NCBI GenBank assembly: GCA_002346745.1
Contig: DEAL01000027.1
Coordinates: 1-19,578, forward strand
DNA length: 19,578 bases
Direction of reading: 5' to 3'
Source: Candidatus Neomicrothrix sp. UBA2983
GTDB lineage: Bacteria; Actinomycetota; Acidimicrobiia; Acidimicrobiales; MedAcidi-G1
Shown here: one piece after another, positions 6,975 to 14,033 of the stretch
How positions within the stretch are numbered: position 1 is the stretch's first letter
Layout of the letters: each line of letters begins with the position of its first letter
The notes under the pieces: generated by a model
Told to the model about the DNA's origin: nothing
Seen by the model: only the letters and a program-made list of their open reading frames with translations
Database searches by the model: none
Translations under genes and position numbers: made by a program

Positions 6975-7471
6975 GGTTCCTGCTGGCGGGAGCGCTGCTC
7001 GCCGCCTCGACGGCCTGCGGGTCGCCGGAACGCCCGACCAGCGTCGACGTCGAGGCCCTGGAGGCGGCGATACCCGCCAGCCTGGTGCCCGAGCACCCCG
7101 AGGCGGTCACCGTGGTGGTCTGTCCGGAGATCGCCGTCGACGGCCTGGGACCGGTCTCCTGCACGGCCATCGTGGCGGGCGTCGACGTGCTCGTGAAGGT
7201 GACGCGTCCCGACCGCCTCGACCAGATGGAGGTCTCGGCAGCGGTGTCGCTCGTGCGCGCCACCGACGTGGCCGACGAGGTTGGTGGCCGGCTCGCCGCC
7301 GACCTGGGTGGGGTGGACCGCGTCACCTGCGAACCAGCCGTCCGGGTGGCCGTGGCCGGTCAGGAGTTCGCCTGCACCGTGGTCGACCCGAAGTCCCGGG
7401 CGCACCGCTTCGTGGCAACGCTGCATGGACCCTCGGGCTCCTTCGGCCTGGAGCTGGTGCCGAAGGGCTGA
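6965..7471 (+). CDS. Putative lipoprotein with two DUF4333-like Cys-pair segments
   Basis: A 168-residue protein starting at GTG 6965 inside the end of the reductase gene (10-nt overlap). The N-terminus (MGLRFLLAGALLAASTAC) is a signal peptide ending in a weak lipobox with Cys18, followed by Gly-Ser. The rest has two similar segments. One has Cys53 and Cys66 (VVVCPEIAVDGLGPVSC), the other Cys122 and Cys137 (VTCEPAVRVAVAGQEFAC). Each is followed by a beta-rich stretch, resembling the actinobacterial DUF4333 fold in which a Cys pair is oxidised outside the membrane. No function is known. Its place at the end of the cluster may reflect position rather than a shared pathway. A longer in-frame start at 6728 is rejected because the extension lies in the reductase gene and removes the signal peptide. 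Confidence 0.7.
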   Translation: MGLRFLLAGALLAASTACGSPERPTSVDVEALEAAIPASLVPEHPEAVTVVVCPEIAVDGLGPVSCTAIVAGVDVLVKVTRPDRLDQMEVSAAVSLVRATDVADEVGGRLAADLGGVDRVTCEPAVRVAVAGQEFACTVVDPKSRAHRFVATLHGPSGSFGLELVPKG

Positions 7472-7485
7472 TCCCGGCCCTTTCG
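7461..7485. terminator. Hairpin between convergent lipoprotein and aminopeptidase genes
   Basis: cgaagggc (7461-7468) pairs with gccctttcg (7477-7485) with one bulged base and an 8-nt loop. It spans the lipoprotein stop codon and lies in the 28-bp gap between convergent genes, so it could act in both directions. Confidence 0.4.
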
Positions 7486-7507
7486 CGTCAGGTGGCGCGT
7501 CAGGTGG
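7484..7507. repeat. 12-bp tandem duplication carrying the pepN stop codon
   Basis: cgcgtcaggtgg occurs twice (7484-7495 and 7496-7507). On the minus strand each copy contains an in-frame TGA (7502-7500 and 7490-7488), so the aminopeptidase ends with two stops three codons apart. Confidence 0.9.
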
Positions 7508-9962
7508 CGAGTCGGGCGGCGAGGCGCCGGTTGACCTGCCGGCGTTCGAGGTGCTGGGCGATCTGGAGCTCCCCCTGGGGGACCGGGTGGGCGGCGAGGA
7601 AGTCGTCCACGTCCGGTTCGACGGCATCGTCCACCAGCGTCCGCACGCCCTCGAGCATTCGGGCGATGCTGTTGCTGGGGAAGGCCGCCGTGGCCTCCTC
7701 CCAACGGTCGGTGAGGGTTCGCCAGACGCGGTCGCGGTGCGTGGGGTGGCCGAGCACCTCACGCAGGAGGTAGGGGGCGTCCTGGCTGCGGATGCCGCCG
7801 CCCAGCAGTTCCTCGAGGAGCCCCTCAACCTCGGCGGCACCGGGGAATCGGGCCAGCGCACGAAGGTGACGCTGTTCCGCCTGCGAGGTGGTCGCGGTCC
7901 GGGCGCGCTCCCGGCAGTCGGCATACGTGGCGGCGTCGCCATGGGCGGCCACGATGGCGACCACGGCACTGGCGACGGCAGCGTCCCCGTCGGGAGCGTC
8001 CCACCGGTCGCGTGCCTCGGCGACGACCTTCGGGTCGCGGGCCACCGTGCCGGCGGCGGTGAGGAGCAGCCCACGCAACTGGCGGGTGCGGTCGTCCTCG
8101 CCCTCGGCGGCGGTCCATCCCAGCCGATGGACGTTCGGCTCGAGTATCGTGCCGGCGCGTTCGGCGAAGCACCCACCGCCCAGCAGGTCGAGGGTCGTGA
8201 GCCCACCCAGGATCGACTGCCAAACGCCGAGGTCGCCGTCCTCCGCCAGCGACTCGGCCAGGTCGAGGAAGGCGTCGTGGTCGAGGCGGCCGGCGAGGAC
8301 GAGGCCCCATTGGTCGGCGACGCAGGCGGAACGCTCGATCGGCGCGGCCCCGGGGTCGGGGCCGAGGGTGGTGCGGTAGAAGCCCGAGGCGCCGACGTTC
8401 AGCGACCGCAGGTCGGTGAGGGCCGTGCCGGGGGGGAGCGCTGCGCCCTCCGGTCCGAGGAGCAGTCGCTGCTCGCCGTCGCCGGTCCGTAGCCGGACCG
8501 GCACCTGCCAGCGGGTGCCGTCGTCGGCGCCGTCGTACCGGAAGGGCACCTGGTCGAGGCGTAGCGCTCCGGCGTCGTCGATGCCGGCCACGACCAGCGG
8601 GTGCCCGGCGGAGAAGATCCATCCGTCCATGAGGCCGCGGACCGGCTGTCCGGTGGCGGCCTCGAGGGCGTCCCAGAGGTCCTCGTTGTCGGTGTTTCCA
8701 TGGAGGTGCTCGGCCAGGTAGTGGCGCACGCCGTCCCGGAACGCCTCCTCGCCGAGGTACTGCTCGAGCATCCGGACGACGGCAGCGCCCTTTTCGTAGG
8801 TCAGGACGTCGAACATGCCCTCGGCATCCTCGGGGGTCACCACCGGGTACTCGATGGGTCGGGAGGAGGCGAGCGAGTCGACGTCGAGGGCGCTGGTTCG
8901 GGCCGCGCCGAAGCCGGTCCAGACCTCCCAGTCCGGCCGGTAGGCCTCCACGGCCTTGAGCTCCATGAAGGTGGCGAACGCCTCGTTCAGCCAGATGCCG
9001 TTCCACCAGCGCATGGTGACGAGGTCGCCGAACCAGAGGTGGGCCAACTCGTGGCTGAGGACGGCGGCGACGGTCTCGAGTTCCCGTTGGGTGGCGGCCT
9101 CGGGGTCGACCAGCAGCAGCACCTCGCGGAAGGTGATGCAGCCCAGGTTCTCCATGGCGCCGAAGGCGAAGTCGGGTAGGGCGACCAGGTCGACCTTGCC
9201 GCCGGGGACGGGGATGCCGTACCAGTCGGCGAACCAGCGCAGCGAGTGGGCGGCCACGTCGAGGGCGAAGTCGGCCAGGTGGGCCTTCCCGGGCGGGTGG
9301 ACGACCCGGACGGGAACCCCGTCCACATCGACGGGGTCGGTGGCCTCGAGGGGGCCCACGACGAAGGCAACGAGGTAGGTGGAGAGGGGAATGGTGTCGA
9401 CGAACGCCACCCGGTCGAGGCCGTCGCCGATCGGGGTGCGCGACGCCTCGGCGCCGTTGGAGGTGGCGAACGTCCCGGTGGGGACCTCGAGGGTCACGCC
9501 GAACACGGCCTTGAGGTCGGGCTCGTCGAAGCACGGGAAGCAGCGGCGGGCGTCGGTGGCCTGGAACTGCGTGGTGGCGATGGTCTGGGCCGCGCCGTCG
9601 GGGCCGTGGAGGGTGCTGCGGTAGAGGCCGCTGAGGCGCTCGTCGAGGTCGCCGGTGAAGCGGATGGTGAGCTGGCCGTCGCCGGGGGCGGGGGGAGCCT
9701 CGGGGACCAGGCGGACCTGCTCGTGGGCGGCGTCGTGGTGGACGGTGCAGCCGTGGGTCCCCCGGTCGTCGGTCCAGTGAGCGTCGTGGAGGTCGAGCCC
9801 GACGGCGTTGAGGGTGAGTCCCTCGGCGGCCTCGTGCACCTCGATGGCGATGGCGACGGTGCCGGCGAAGGTGTGGGCGTCGAGGTCGGGGCGGACCACC
9901 AGGTCGTAGCGGTGGGGGACGGCGTGGCGCGGCAGGCGGTGGGTGGGCGGGTCGACGGTCAT
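7500..9962 (-). CDS. pepN: Aminopeptidase N (M1 family zinc metallopeptidase)
   Basis: An 820-residue M1 peptidase. The N-terminal beta-sandwich runs to about residue 190. The substrate-recognition motif GAMEN is at 268-272. The zinc motif HELAH is at 304-308 with Glu305 as catalytic base, and the third ligand Glu327 is in WLNEAFA, the usual 18 residues after the second His. The C-terminal half is an ERAP1-like helical domain. It removes N-terminal residues from peptides in the cytoplasm; no signal peptide is seen. Length is close to the bacterial PepN norm. The ATG at 9962 has no Shine-Dalgarno, but a TAGCCT hexamer lies 9 nt upstream, suggesting a near-leaderless transcript. It stands alone, convergent with the lipoprotein gene, and ends in a duplicated stop codon. 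Confidence 0.96.
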   Translation of the reverse strand: MTVDPPTHRLPRHAVPHRYDLVVRPDLDAHTFAGTVAIAIEVHEAAEGLTLNAVGLDLHDAHWTDDRGTHGCTVHHDAAHEQVRLVPEAPPAPGDGQLTIRFTGDLDERLSGLYRSTLHGPDGAAQTIATTQFQATDARRCFPCFDEPDLKAVFGVTLEVPTGTFATSNGAEASRTPIGDGLDRVAFVDTIPLSTYLVAFVVGPLEATDPVDVDGVPVRVVHPPGKAHLADFALDVAAHSLRWFADWYGIPVPGGKVDLVALPDFAFGAMENLGCITFREVLLLVDPEAATQRELETVAAVLSHELAHLWFGDLVTMRWWNGIWLNEAFATFMELKAVEAYRPDWEVWTGFGAARTSALDVDSLASSRPIEYPVVTPEDAEGMFDVLTYEKGAAVVRMLEQYLGEEAFRDGVRHYLAEHLHGNTDNEDLWDALEAATGQPVRGLMDGWIFSAGHPLVVAGIDDAGALRLDQVPFRYDGADDGTRWQVPVRLRTGDGEQRLLLGPEGAALPPGTALTDLRSLNVGASGFYRTTLGPDPGAAPIERSACVADQWGLVLAGRLDHDAFLDLAESLAEDGDLGVWQSILGGLTTLDLLGGGCFAERAGTILEPNVHRLGWTAAEGEDDRTRQLRGLLLTAAGTVARDPKVVAEARDRWDAPDGDAAVASAVVAIVAAHGDAATYADCRERARTATTSQAEQRHLRALARFPGAAEVEGLLEELLGGGIRSQDAPYLLREVLGHPTHRDRVWRTLTDRWEEATAAFPSNSIARMLEGVRTLVDDAVEPDVDDFLAAHPVPQGELQIAQHLERRQVNRRLAARLAT

Positions 9963-9971
9963 GGCCGCGGG

Positions 9972-9977
9972 AGGCTA
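9972..9977 (-). promoter_or_regulatory. -10 hexamer TAGCCT for pepN
   Basis: TAGCCT on the minus strand lies 9 nt before the pepN ATG, identical to the hexamer before the adenosine deaminase. No ribosome binding site lies between. The rest of the 236-bp gap to the next plus-strand gene shows no feature I can support. Confidence 0.5.
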
Positions 9978-10198
9978 CCTGCCTGGTTTCGCGCGGATCG
10001 TGGCGGCCCGTGTCGCGACCGCGCGATTCCGGACCCTCGACGGCCAAACCGCGCGGCGATCGTCATTTGTTCGTCACACATGCGGATTCGGGATGGTGTG
10101 GACTGTGGGGGCGGAGTAGGGACCGCCTCAACCACCGGGCGACCGGCGGCGTGGCGGCCCCCGACATGGCCGTTCGTCGGACGGAAAGGGGAGAGGCA

Positions 10199-10429
10199 AT
10201 GGGGTTCAGCGGACGGAGGTCTGTGCGGCGGGGACGGCGTCCGATTGTGCGACGTAACGACATTCCGCTGCCGCACCTGCCCGCCCTCGGCGACGGGGAG
10301 TTCCCCGCCGAGGACGAGTTCGCCTTGGCGATCGCCGTCGCTCGACGGCGTGACCTGGCTCGGCGCCGACAGGGGCTCACCGCCACCGAACGGCTGAGTG
10401 GCGCCATCGCGAGGGGGCTGGTCGCCTGA
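10199..10429 (+). CDS. Small basic protein of unknown function (76 residues)
   Basis: An ATG at 10199 follows a good purine-rich ribosome binding site (GGGGAGAG) and opens a 76-codon frame. The N-terminus is strongly basic (eight of the first 19 residues are Arg). It is followed by a Pro/acidic stretch (IPLPHLPALGDGEFPAEDE) and a predicted helix with an Arg cluster (AIAVARRRDLARRRQGL) ending in LSGAIARGLVA. There are no cysteines, membrane segments or signal peptide. I do not recognise the family. The basic ends could bind nucleic acid or a membrane surface, but nothing proves it. It is a single-gene unit between pepN and the kinase and is followed 35 nt later by the strongest hairpin in the window, which supports it being a real expressed gene. 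The frame stays open upstream of the ATG. Confidence 0.66.
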   Translation: MGFSGRRSVRRGRRPIVRRNDIPLPHLPALGDGEFPAEDEFALAIAVARRRDLARRRQGLTATERLSGAIARGLVA

Positions 10430-10463
10430 CCTGACCCCCCGGCCATTCCAAGGGCGACAGCCG

Positions 10464-10494
10464 GAGGCGCCGGTTCCCACGGGACCGGCGCCTC
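10464..10494 (+). terminator. Strong GC hairpin after the 76-residue gene
   Basis: gaggcgccggt pairs perfectly over 11 bp with accggcgcctc. The stem continues as CCC/GGG past a single bulged T, with a two-base loop as drawn. There is no T-run, as is common for high-GC actinobacterial terminators. Confidence 0.7.
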
Positions 10495-10594
10495 GGCGCG
10501 TTCGGGGGGAGGTTTCCACCGGCGGGCGTGGGGGTACCGGTTCCGGTGCGGCAGACTTGCCGGCCGGGCGTCGGACATTCGCGGACGAGGAGCA

Positions 10595-11599
10595 GTGGGG
10601 AGCGTGGCTGAACCGAGGATCGACGTGGTGGGCGTCGGCAACGCAATCGTCGACGTGATCTCCGAGGTCGGCGACGACTTCATTGACGCCCACGGCCTGG
10701 TCAAGCACTCGATGACGCTCATCGACCTCGAACGAGCCGACCACCTGGGTGACGCCATGCCACCGGGGATCGTCGCCTCGGGTGGTTCGGCGGCCAACAC
10801 CGTGGTCGGCGTGGCCTGCTTCGGGGGCACCGCCGCCTACCTCGGGGTCGTCGGCGACGACGACCTGGGCGAGGCGTTTCGCCGCGACCTCCGGGAGGCC
10901 GGCGTCGGCTTCGACGTACCGGGCCGCCCCGACGCCCTGCCCACGGCCCGTTGCCTGATCCAGGTGACGCCCGACGCCCAACGGACGCTCAACACCTACC
11001 TGGGCGTCTCGGCGCACCTCGGCCCTGACGACATCGACCGGGACCTCGTGGCCGCCGCCTCGCACCTGTACTGCGAGGGCTACCTGTGGGACATGGAGCC
11101 GGCCAAGGCGGCCATCCGACTGGCCATGGACGTCGCCCGTGACGCGGGCAGGACCGTGTCGCTGACGCTCTCCGACTCGTTCTGCGTCGACCGGCACCGC
11201 GACGAGTGGCGCGAGCTGCTGGCGGACCGGGTGGACGTCGTGTTCGGCAACGCCGACGAGCTGCGCTCGCTCTACGAGGTGGACGACCTCGACGTGGCCG
11301 CCGAAGCGGTCGCCGAGGACGTCGACGTGGCCTTCGTGACCCTCGGAAAGGCCGGGTCGATGGTCGTCGCCGGTGGCGACCGGGTCCACGTCGTCGCCGA
11401 CGAGCTCGAGCACGGCGTCGTCGACACCACCGGCGCCGGCGACCTGTACGCCTCCGGGGTTCTGGCCGGCCTCAGCCGCGGTGCCTCACTGGAGCACGCC
11501 GCACGCCTCGGCAGTGTCGCCGCCGCCGAGATCATCAGCCACCTGGGTGCCCGGCCCGAGGCCGACCTGGTCGCCATCGCCGACCGCCTCCTCGCCTGA
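10595..11599 (+). CDS. PfkB-family carbohydrate/adenosine kinase
   Basis: A 334-residue ribokinase-fold enzyme. The N-terminal signature is IDVVGVGNAIVDV, the substrate-side di-glycine is ASGGSAANT (61-69) and the ATP-site motif is DTTGAGD (277-283) with Asp283 as catalytic base. The layout and the NSL-like N-terminal half resemble the adenosine-kinase subgroup, which phosphorylates adenosine to AMP. Other nucleosides or sugars cannot be excluded. Adenosine deaminase and an MTA/SAH deaminase-like gene 6-8 kb away support a nucleoside role. GTG starts at 10595 and 10604 are both possible. The GAGGAG at 10587-10592 is 2 nt from the first and 11 nt from the second, so neither is ideal. The gene appears monocistronic. 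Confidence 0.87.
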   Translation: MGSVAEPRIDVVGVGNAIVDVISEVGDDFIDAHGLVKHSMTLIDLERADHLGDAMPPGIVASGGSAANTVVGVACFGGTAAYLGVVGDDDLGEAFRRDLREAGVGFDVPGRPDALPTARCLIQVTPDAQRTLNTYLGVSAHLGPDDIDRDLVAAASHLYCEGYLWDMEPAKAAIRLAMDVARDAGRTVSLTLSDSFCVDRHRDEWRELLADRVDVVFGNADELRSLYEVDDLDVAAEAVAEDVDVAFVTLGKAGSMVVAGGDRVHVVADELEHGVVDTTGAGDLYASGVLAGLSRGASLEHAARLGSVAAAEIISHLGARPEADLVAIADRLLA

Positions 11600-11609
11600 G
11601 CGTCGCGGT

Positions 11610-11624
11610 GGCGGGGTTCCCGCC
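11610..11624 (+). terminator. Short GC hairpin after the PfkB kinase
   Basis: ggcggg-gtt-cccgcc is a 6-bp GC stem with a 3-nt loop, starting 11 nt after the kinase stop. No T-run follows. Confidence 0.45.
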
Positions 11625-11648
11625 TCGGACGGCGGACCGCCCCGTCGC

Positions 11649-11654
11649 TAGGGT
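11649..11654 (+). promoter_or_regulatory. -10 hexamer TAGGGT before a truncated gene start
   Basis: TAGGGT lies 6 nt before an ATG at 11661, the same arrangement as other leaderless first genes in the window. The frame it serves is only ten codons long. Confidence 0.5.
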
Positions 11655-11660
11655 TCCGGT

Positions 11661-11693
11661 ATGAGCGAGGACCCGTCACTCGCGACTTGTTAG
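11661..11693 (+). pseudogene. Truncated gene start (10 codons), probable remnant
   Basis: ATG 11661 opens MSEDPSLATC and then meets TAG at 11691. It has a well-placed -10 hexamer but no continuing frame. From about this point base composition falls from over 70% GC to nearer 55%. The simplest reading is that the 5' end of an older leaderless gene was cut off when foreign DNA arrived or when a deletion occurred. A shifted frame (DLLERIGGINGARR...) continues to a TGA at 11746-11748, but I do not recognise it. A real ten-residue peptide is possible but less likely. Confidence 0.4.
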
Positions 11694-11735
11694 AACGTAT
11701 CGGCGGCATCAACGGCGCTCGCCGCATTACTCGAC

Positions 11736-11752
11736 CGCTCAGACAGTGAGCG
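11736..11752 (-). terminator. Hairpin after the two-TM DUF2510-like gene
   Basis: CGCTCA-gacag-TGAGCG is a perfect 6-bp stem with a 5-nt loop, about 9 nt downstream of the minus-strand stop at 11764-11762. Confidence 0.45.
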
Positions 11753-11761
11753 CTTGAGCCG

Positions 11762-12436
11762 CTAACCCCCTTGGGGTCGTGCCTTCTTCTGACTCCAACG
11801 CTTCAGTTTTTTCCCTTCCCACCAGCGGAGGAAGTCGCCACCGTCGGGATCCTCGTACCAGCCGGGCGCGTAATCATGATCGCTGGGAGTACCACTCTTG
11901 ATCTTGTCCACGGGCACTGCATGTAGTCGAGGACTTCGATCAGACGTTTCAGTGGCTTGCTCCTCTGTTGCCAGATGGCTGCTGGGGGAGTGGAGCTCAG
12001 CCTTCGCCGGCTCGGTTCCGTGCACGATGGCCTGTCGTGGATCCAGACCCACATCTAGCCCCCGCTTGAAAGCCGCGAAGAACGTCCCAGCTTCAGCCTG
12101 AAAGGCCAGGGTCGCCTTGATGAAGTTTGCAACCATGATGACGATCATCATCTGGGTGAATCCAGCCACCGCCATGATGACGCCGGTCAGGGCAAGAGGG
12201 CGCCGTTCGAAGAACGAGTCATACCTGCCTGCAGATGGATCTTCGTACATCAGCAACACCAGGCCAGCGATGAGAACCCCAGCGGTCAGTAGCCAGGCGA
12301 GAACATTGATGAAAGAGGCCGCAAATACCCCCTGGCGCGCTCCCGCGTAGTCGTTGAAGCGCATGTCGCGGGCTACTTTGCCGACACGGCTCCACTTGAA
12401 TTCCTTTGGATCTCTCGTTGACTGAGTGGTTGTCAT
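11762..12436 (-). CDS. Two-TM membrane protein with C-terminal DUF2510-like motif
   Basis: A 224-residue protein with a charged N-terminus (about 1-35), a membrane segment at about 38-63 (SFINVLAWLLTAGVLIAGLV core), a short charged loop and a second membrane segment at about 81-112. A long hydrophilic tail follows. The tail ends with APGWYEDPDGGDFLRWWEGK (190-209), matching the PGWYxDPxG...RWWDG pattern of DUF2510, a short actinobacterial domain often attached to membrane proteins, with no biochemical role I can state. The start ATG has GGAAGG 8 nt upstream. It is the only gene in the lower-GC stretch, with more AT-ending codons than its neighbours, which suggests horizontal acquisition. Its partners are unknown. 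The palindrome 60-80 nt upstream lies in its shared promoter gap with the isomerase gene. Confidence 0.85.
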   Translation of the reverse strand: MTTTQSTRDPKEFKWSRVGKVARDMRFNDYAGARQGVFAASFINVLAWLLTAGVLIAGLVLLMYEDPSAGRYDSFFERRPLALTGVIMAVAGFTQMMIVIMVANFIKATLAFQAEAGTFFAAFKRGLDVGLDPRQAIVHGTEPAKAELHSPSSHLATEEQATETSDRSPRLHAVPVDKIKSGTPSDHDYAPGWYEDPDGGDFLRWWEGKKLKRWSQKKARPQGG

Positions 12437-12496
12437 TCCGAAATCCTTCCGCAGTGCTTCCCGCCTTCAGGGGAAGTCGTTCGATCTCTAGTTCTT

Positions 12497-12518
12497 CGCT
12501 GGGTTGTTTCTGCCAGCG
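12497..12518. promoter_or_regulatory. Interrupted palindrome in the divergent gap (possible operator)
   Basis: CGCTGG and CCAGCG form a perfect 6-bp inverted repeat with a 10-nt AT-richer spacer. It covers the position of a -35 element for the proposed isomerase promoter (-10 at 12530-12535) and lies upstream of the divergent membrane protein gene. Regulator binding is a guess from symmetry and position. Confidence 0.35.
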
Positions 12519-12529
12519 ACGGTGTGATT

Positions 12530-12535
12530 CATTGT
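12530..12535 (+). promoter_or_regulatory. Weak -10 candidate CATTGT before the isomerase-like crotonase
   Basis: CATTGT matches the conserved A2 and T6 of the -10 pattern, but not T1, and lies 6 nt before the ATG at 12542. The spacing fits leaderless transcription and there is no Shine-Dalgarno sequence. Confidence 0.3.
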
Positions 12536-12541
12536 CCTCCC

Positions 12542-13393
12542 ATGGACGACGGCTATACCTGCTTCGATACCGACATATCGGACGGCATCGCCACGGTCAC
12601 GCTGTGCCGCGGCGACGAACTCAACACGATGGTCCCGGCCTTCTGGGACGAGCTGCCCCGGCTGGTCCGGGAGATCGACGCCTCCGGCGACGCCCGGGCG
12701 ATGGTCGTCGCCTCGACCGGCCGGCACTTCTCCGCCGGCATGGACCTGTCCGTCTTCACCGGCGGCGGTGGCGGCAGCGGCCACGAGGTCGGTCGGGTGC
12801 GGGCCAACCTGCGGTCCAACGTGCTGCACCTCCAGGAGACCTTCAGTTGTTTCGAGAAGGCCCGTATGCCGGTCCTGGCCGCCGTGCAGGGCGGCTGCAT
12901 CGGCGGCGCCGTCGACCTGGTCACGGCCTGCGACATGCGCTACGCCACCGAGGATGCCTTCTTCTGCGTCCAGGAGATCAACATCGGCATGACCGCCGAC
13001 GTCGGCACCCTCCAGCGCCTCCCGAAGTTGATCCCGGACGGCGTGTGCCGCGAACTGGCCTACACGGGCCGCCGCATGCCGGCCGCCGAGGCGAAGTCCG
13101 TGGGCCTCGTCAACCAGGTGTTCGCCGACCACGAGGCCCTGCTCGAGGGCGTGCAGGCCGTGGCCGCCGAGATCGCCGCCAAGTCGCCGCTGGCCATCTG
13201 GGGCACCAAGGAGATGGTCCGCTACGCCCGCGACCACTCCACGGCCGACTCGCTGGACCACATCGCCACCTGGCAGGCCGGCATGTTCCAGCCCGCCGAC
13301 ATGGTCGAGTCGTTCACCGCCAAGGCCGAGGGCCGGGACCCCAAGTTCGAGGACCTGCTGCCGTTCGAGGGTGGCATCGGCGGCGGCCTCTGA
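12542..13393 (+). CDS. Delta3,5-delta2,4-dienoyl-CoA isomerase-like crotonase (ECH1 type)
   Basis: A 283-residue crotonase-family enzyme. GRHFSAGMDL forms the first oxyanion region. The block QGGCIGGAVDLVTACDMRY followed by FCVQEINIGMTADVGTLQRL is very like mammalian ECH1, including the Glu of QEINIG and the Asp of TADVG that correspond to the acid/base pair of that enzyme, plus the Asp in AVDLV. It should move double bonds in dienoyl-CoAs arising from odd-numbered unsaturations during beta-oxidation; ordinary hydratase activity cannot be ruled out. The start is taken as ATG 12542 (MDDGYTCF). A GTG at 12524 would add six residues but lies at the proposed promoter. It is transcribed alone and convergent with the next gene. 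Confidence 0.88.
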   Translation: MDDGYTCFDTDISDGIATVTLCRGDELNTMVPAFWDELPRLVREIDASGDARAMVVASTGRHFSAGMDLSVFTGGGGGSGHEVGRVRANLRSNVLHLQETFSCFEKARMPVLAAVQGGCIGGAVDLVTACDMRYATEDAFFCVQEINIGMTADVGTLQRLPKLIPDGVCRELAYTGRRMPAAEAKSVGLVNQVFADHEALLEGVQAVAAEIAAKSPLAIWGTKEMVRYARDHSTADSLDHIATWQAGMFQPADMVESFTAKAEGRDPKFEDLLPFEGGIGGGL

Positions 13394-13421
13394 GTCGTCC
13401 CGGCGGTCGCTCCCGTCGTCG

Positions 13422-14024
13422 TCAGTCGCCCGTTGCGCCGTCGGCGGGGCGGAACACCAGGTCGAGGTCGCCGAGGCGCACCAGCGTCCCGCTGATCCAC
13501 CCGCCCAGGCCGCCGAAGTGCTCGTCCAGCACGGCCCCGTCCTCGAGGGCGGCGTCGTCGAGTTCGTAGATGCCCTCGTAGGAGAACTCGATCGCCCAGT
13601 CGGGATCGTCGAGCCCCTGTTCGTAGATCGTCTCGACGGTGGGTCCGGTCGCCTCGAGGCCGTCGGCGCCGATCGTCGGCGGGTCGGGGAGGGCGGCGAC
13701 CACGCGTGACGGGTCGGGGGAGCCGAGCAGCCGCTGCAGGCGCAGGACCACCTCGACCGTGATCTGTGGCGGTTCGCCGTACTCGCCGTCGATGGTCCAC
13801 TGGCGGTAGGCGGTCTGGGACCAGGTGGGCCACTCCAGCGTCAGGTCGCAGCGGACCCGCGGCGGGTCCCCCTCGCCGGGCAGGCCGTAGGAGGTCTCCC
13901 AACTGAGGTCCCCGAGCACCACGTCGGCCTGGAAGCGCTCCTCGAGGGCCAGGCGTTCGAGGCGCGCCCCCTCGAGGGCGTCCCGGAGCGCCCCGATGGC
14001 GTCGGTGAAGACATGGTCGAGCAT
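13422..14024 (-). CDS. Hypothetical protein, 200 residues, acidic, unrecognised
   Basis: A single-domain cytoplasmic protein with no signal peptide or membrane helix. It opens with a helical stretch (MLDHVFTDAIGALRDALEGARLERLALEERF). Beta-rich segments with many Trp/Tyr follow (DLSWETSYGLPG, LEWPTWSQTAYRQW, ITVEVVLRLQRLL). The acidic C-terminal part contains WAIEFSYEGIYELDD and LVFRPADG. I do not recognise a family or catalytic motif. The ATG at 14024 is preferred to the GTG at 14033 because a TACCCT hexamer ends 9 nt before it, giving a near-leaderless start. It is divergent from the AlkZ/YcaQ-like gene across a 75-bp gap and convergent with the isomerase gene (28-bp gap). Context gives no clear function. 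Confidence 0.8.
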   Translation of the reverse strand: MLDHVFTDAIGALRDALEGARLERLALEERFQADVVLGDLSWETSYGLPGEGDPPRVRCDLTLEWPTWSQTAYRQWTIDGEYGEPPQITVEVVLRLQRLLGSPDPSRVVAALPDPPTIGADGLEATGPTVETIYEQGLDDPDWAIEFSYEGIYELDDAALEDGAVLDEHFGGLGGWISGTLVRLGDLDLVFRPADGATGD

Positions 14025-14033
14025 GGGCCGCAC

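Larger units (their letters stand above)
11694..12496. other. Lower-GC island with one gene
   Basis: A sample of 60 bases (11881-11940) gives 33 G+C (55%), well below the flanking genes. AT-ending codons are common in the gene it carries. There is no integrase, transposase or tRNA in the window beside it, and I could find no convincing direct repeat at its ends, so the route of transfer is unknown. The edges are approximate. Confidence 0.6.

Noticed and set aside
7500..8492. Plus-strand frame across the C-terminal part of pepN
   Set aside because: Antisense to the M1 peptidase C-terminal domain; no recognisable motif and typical high-GC shadow composition.
11680..12520. Attachment sites or inverted repeats of a mobile element around the lower-GC island
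   Set aside because: Compared both edges by eye: only 4-6 base matches (such as GAAC/GTTC), no direct repeat, no recombinase and no tRNA.
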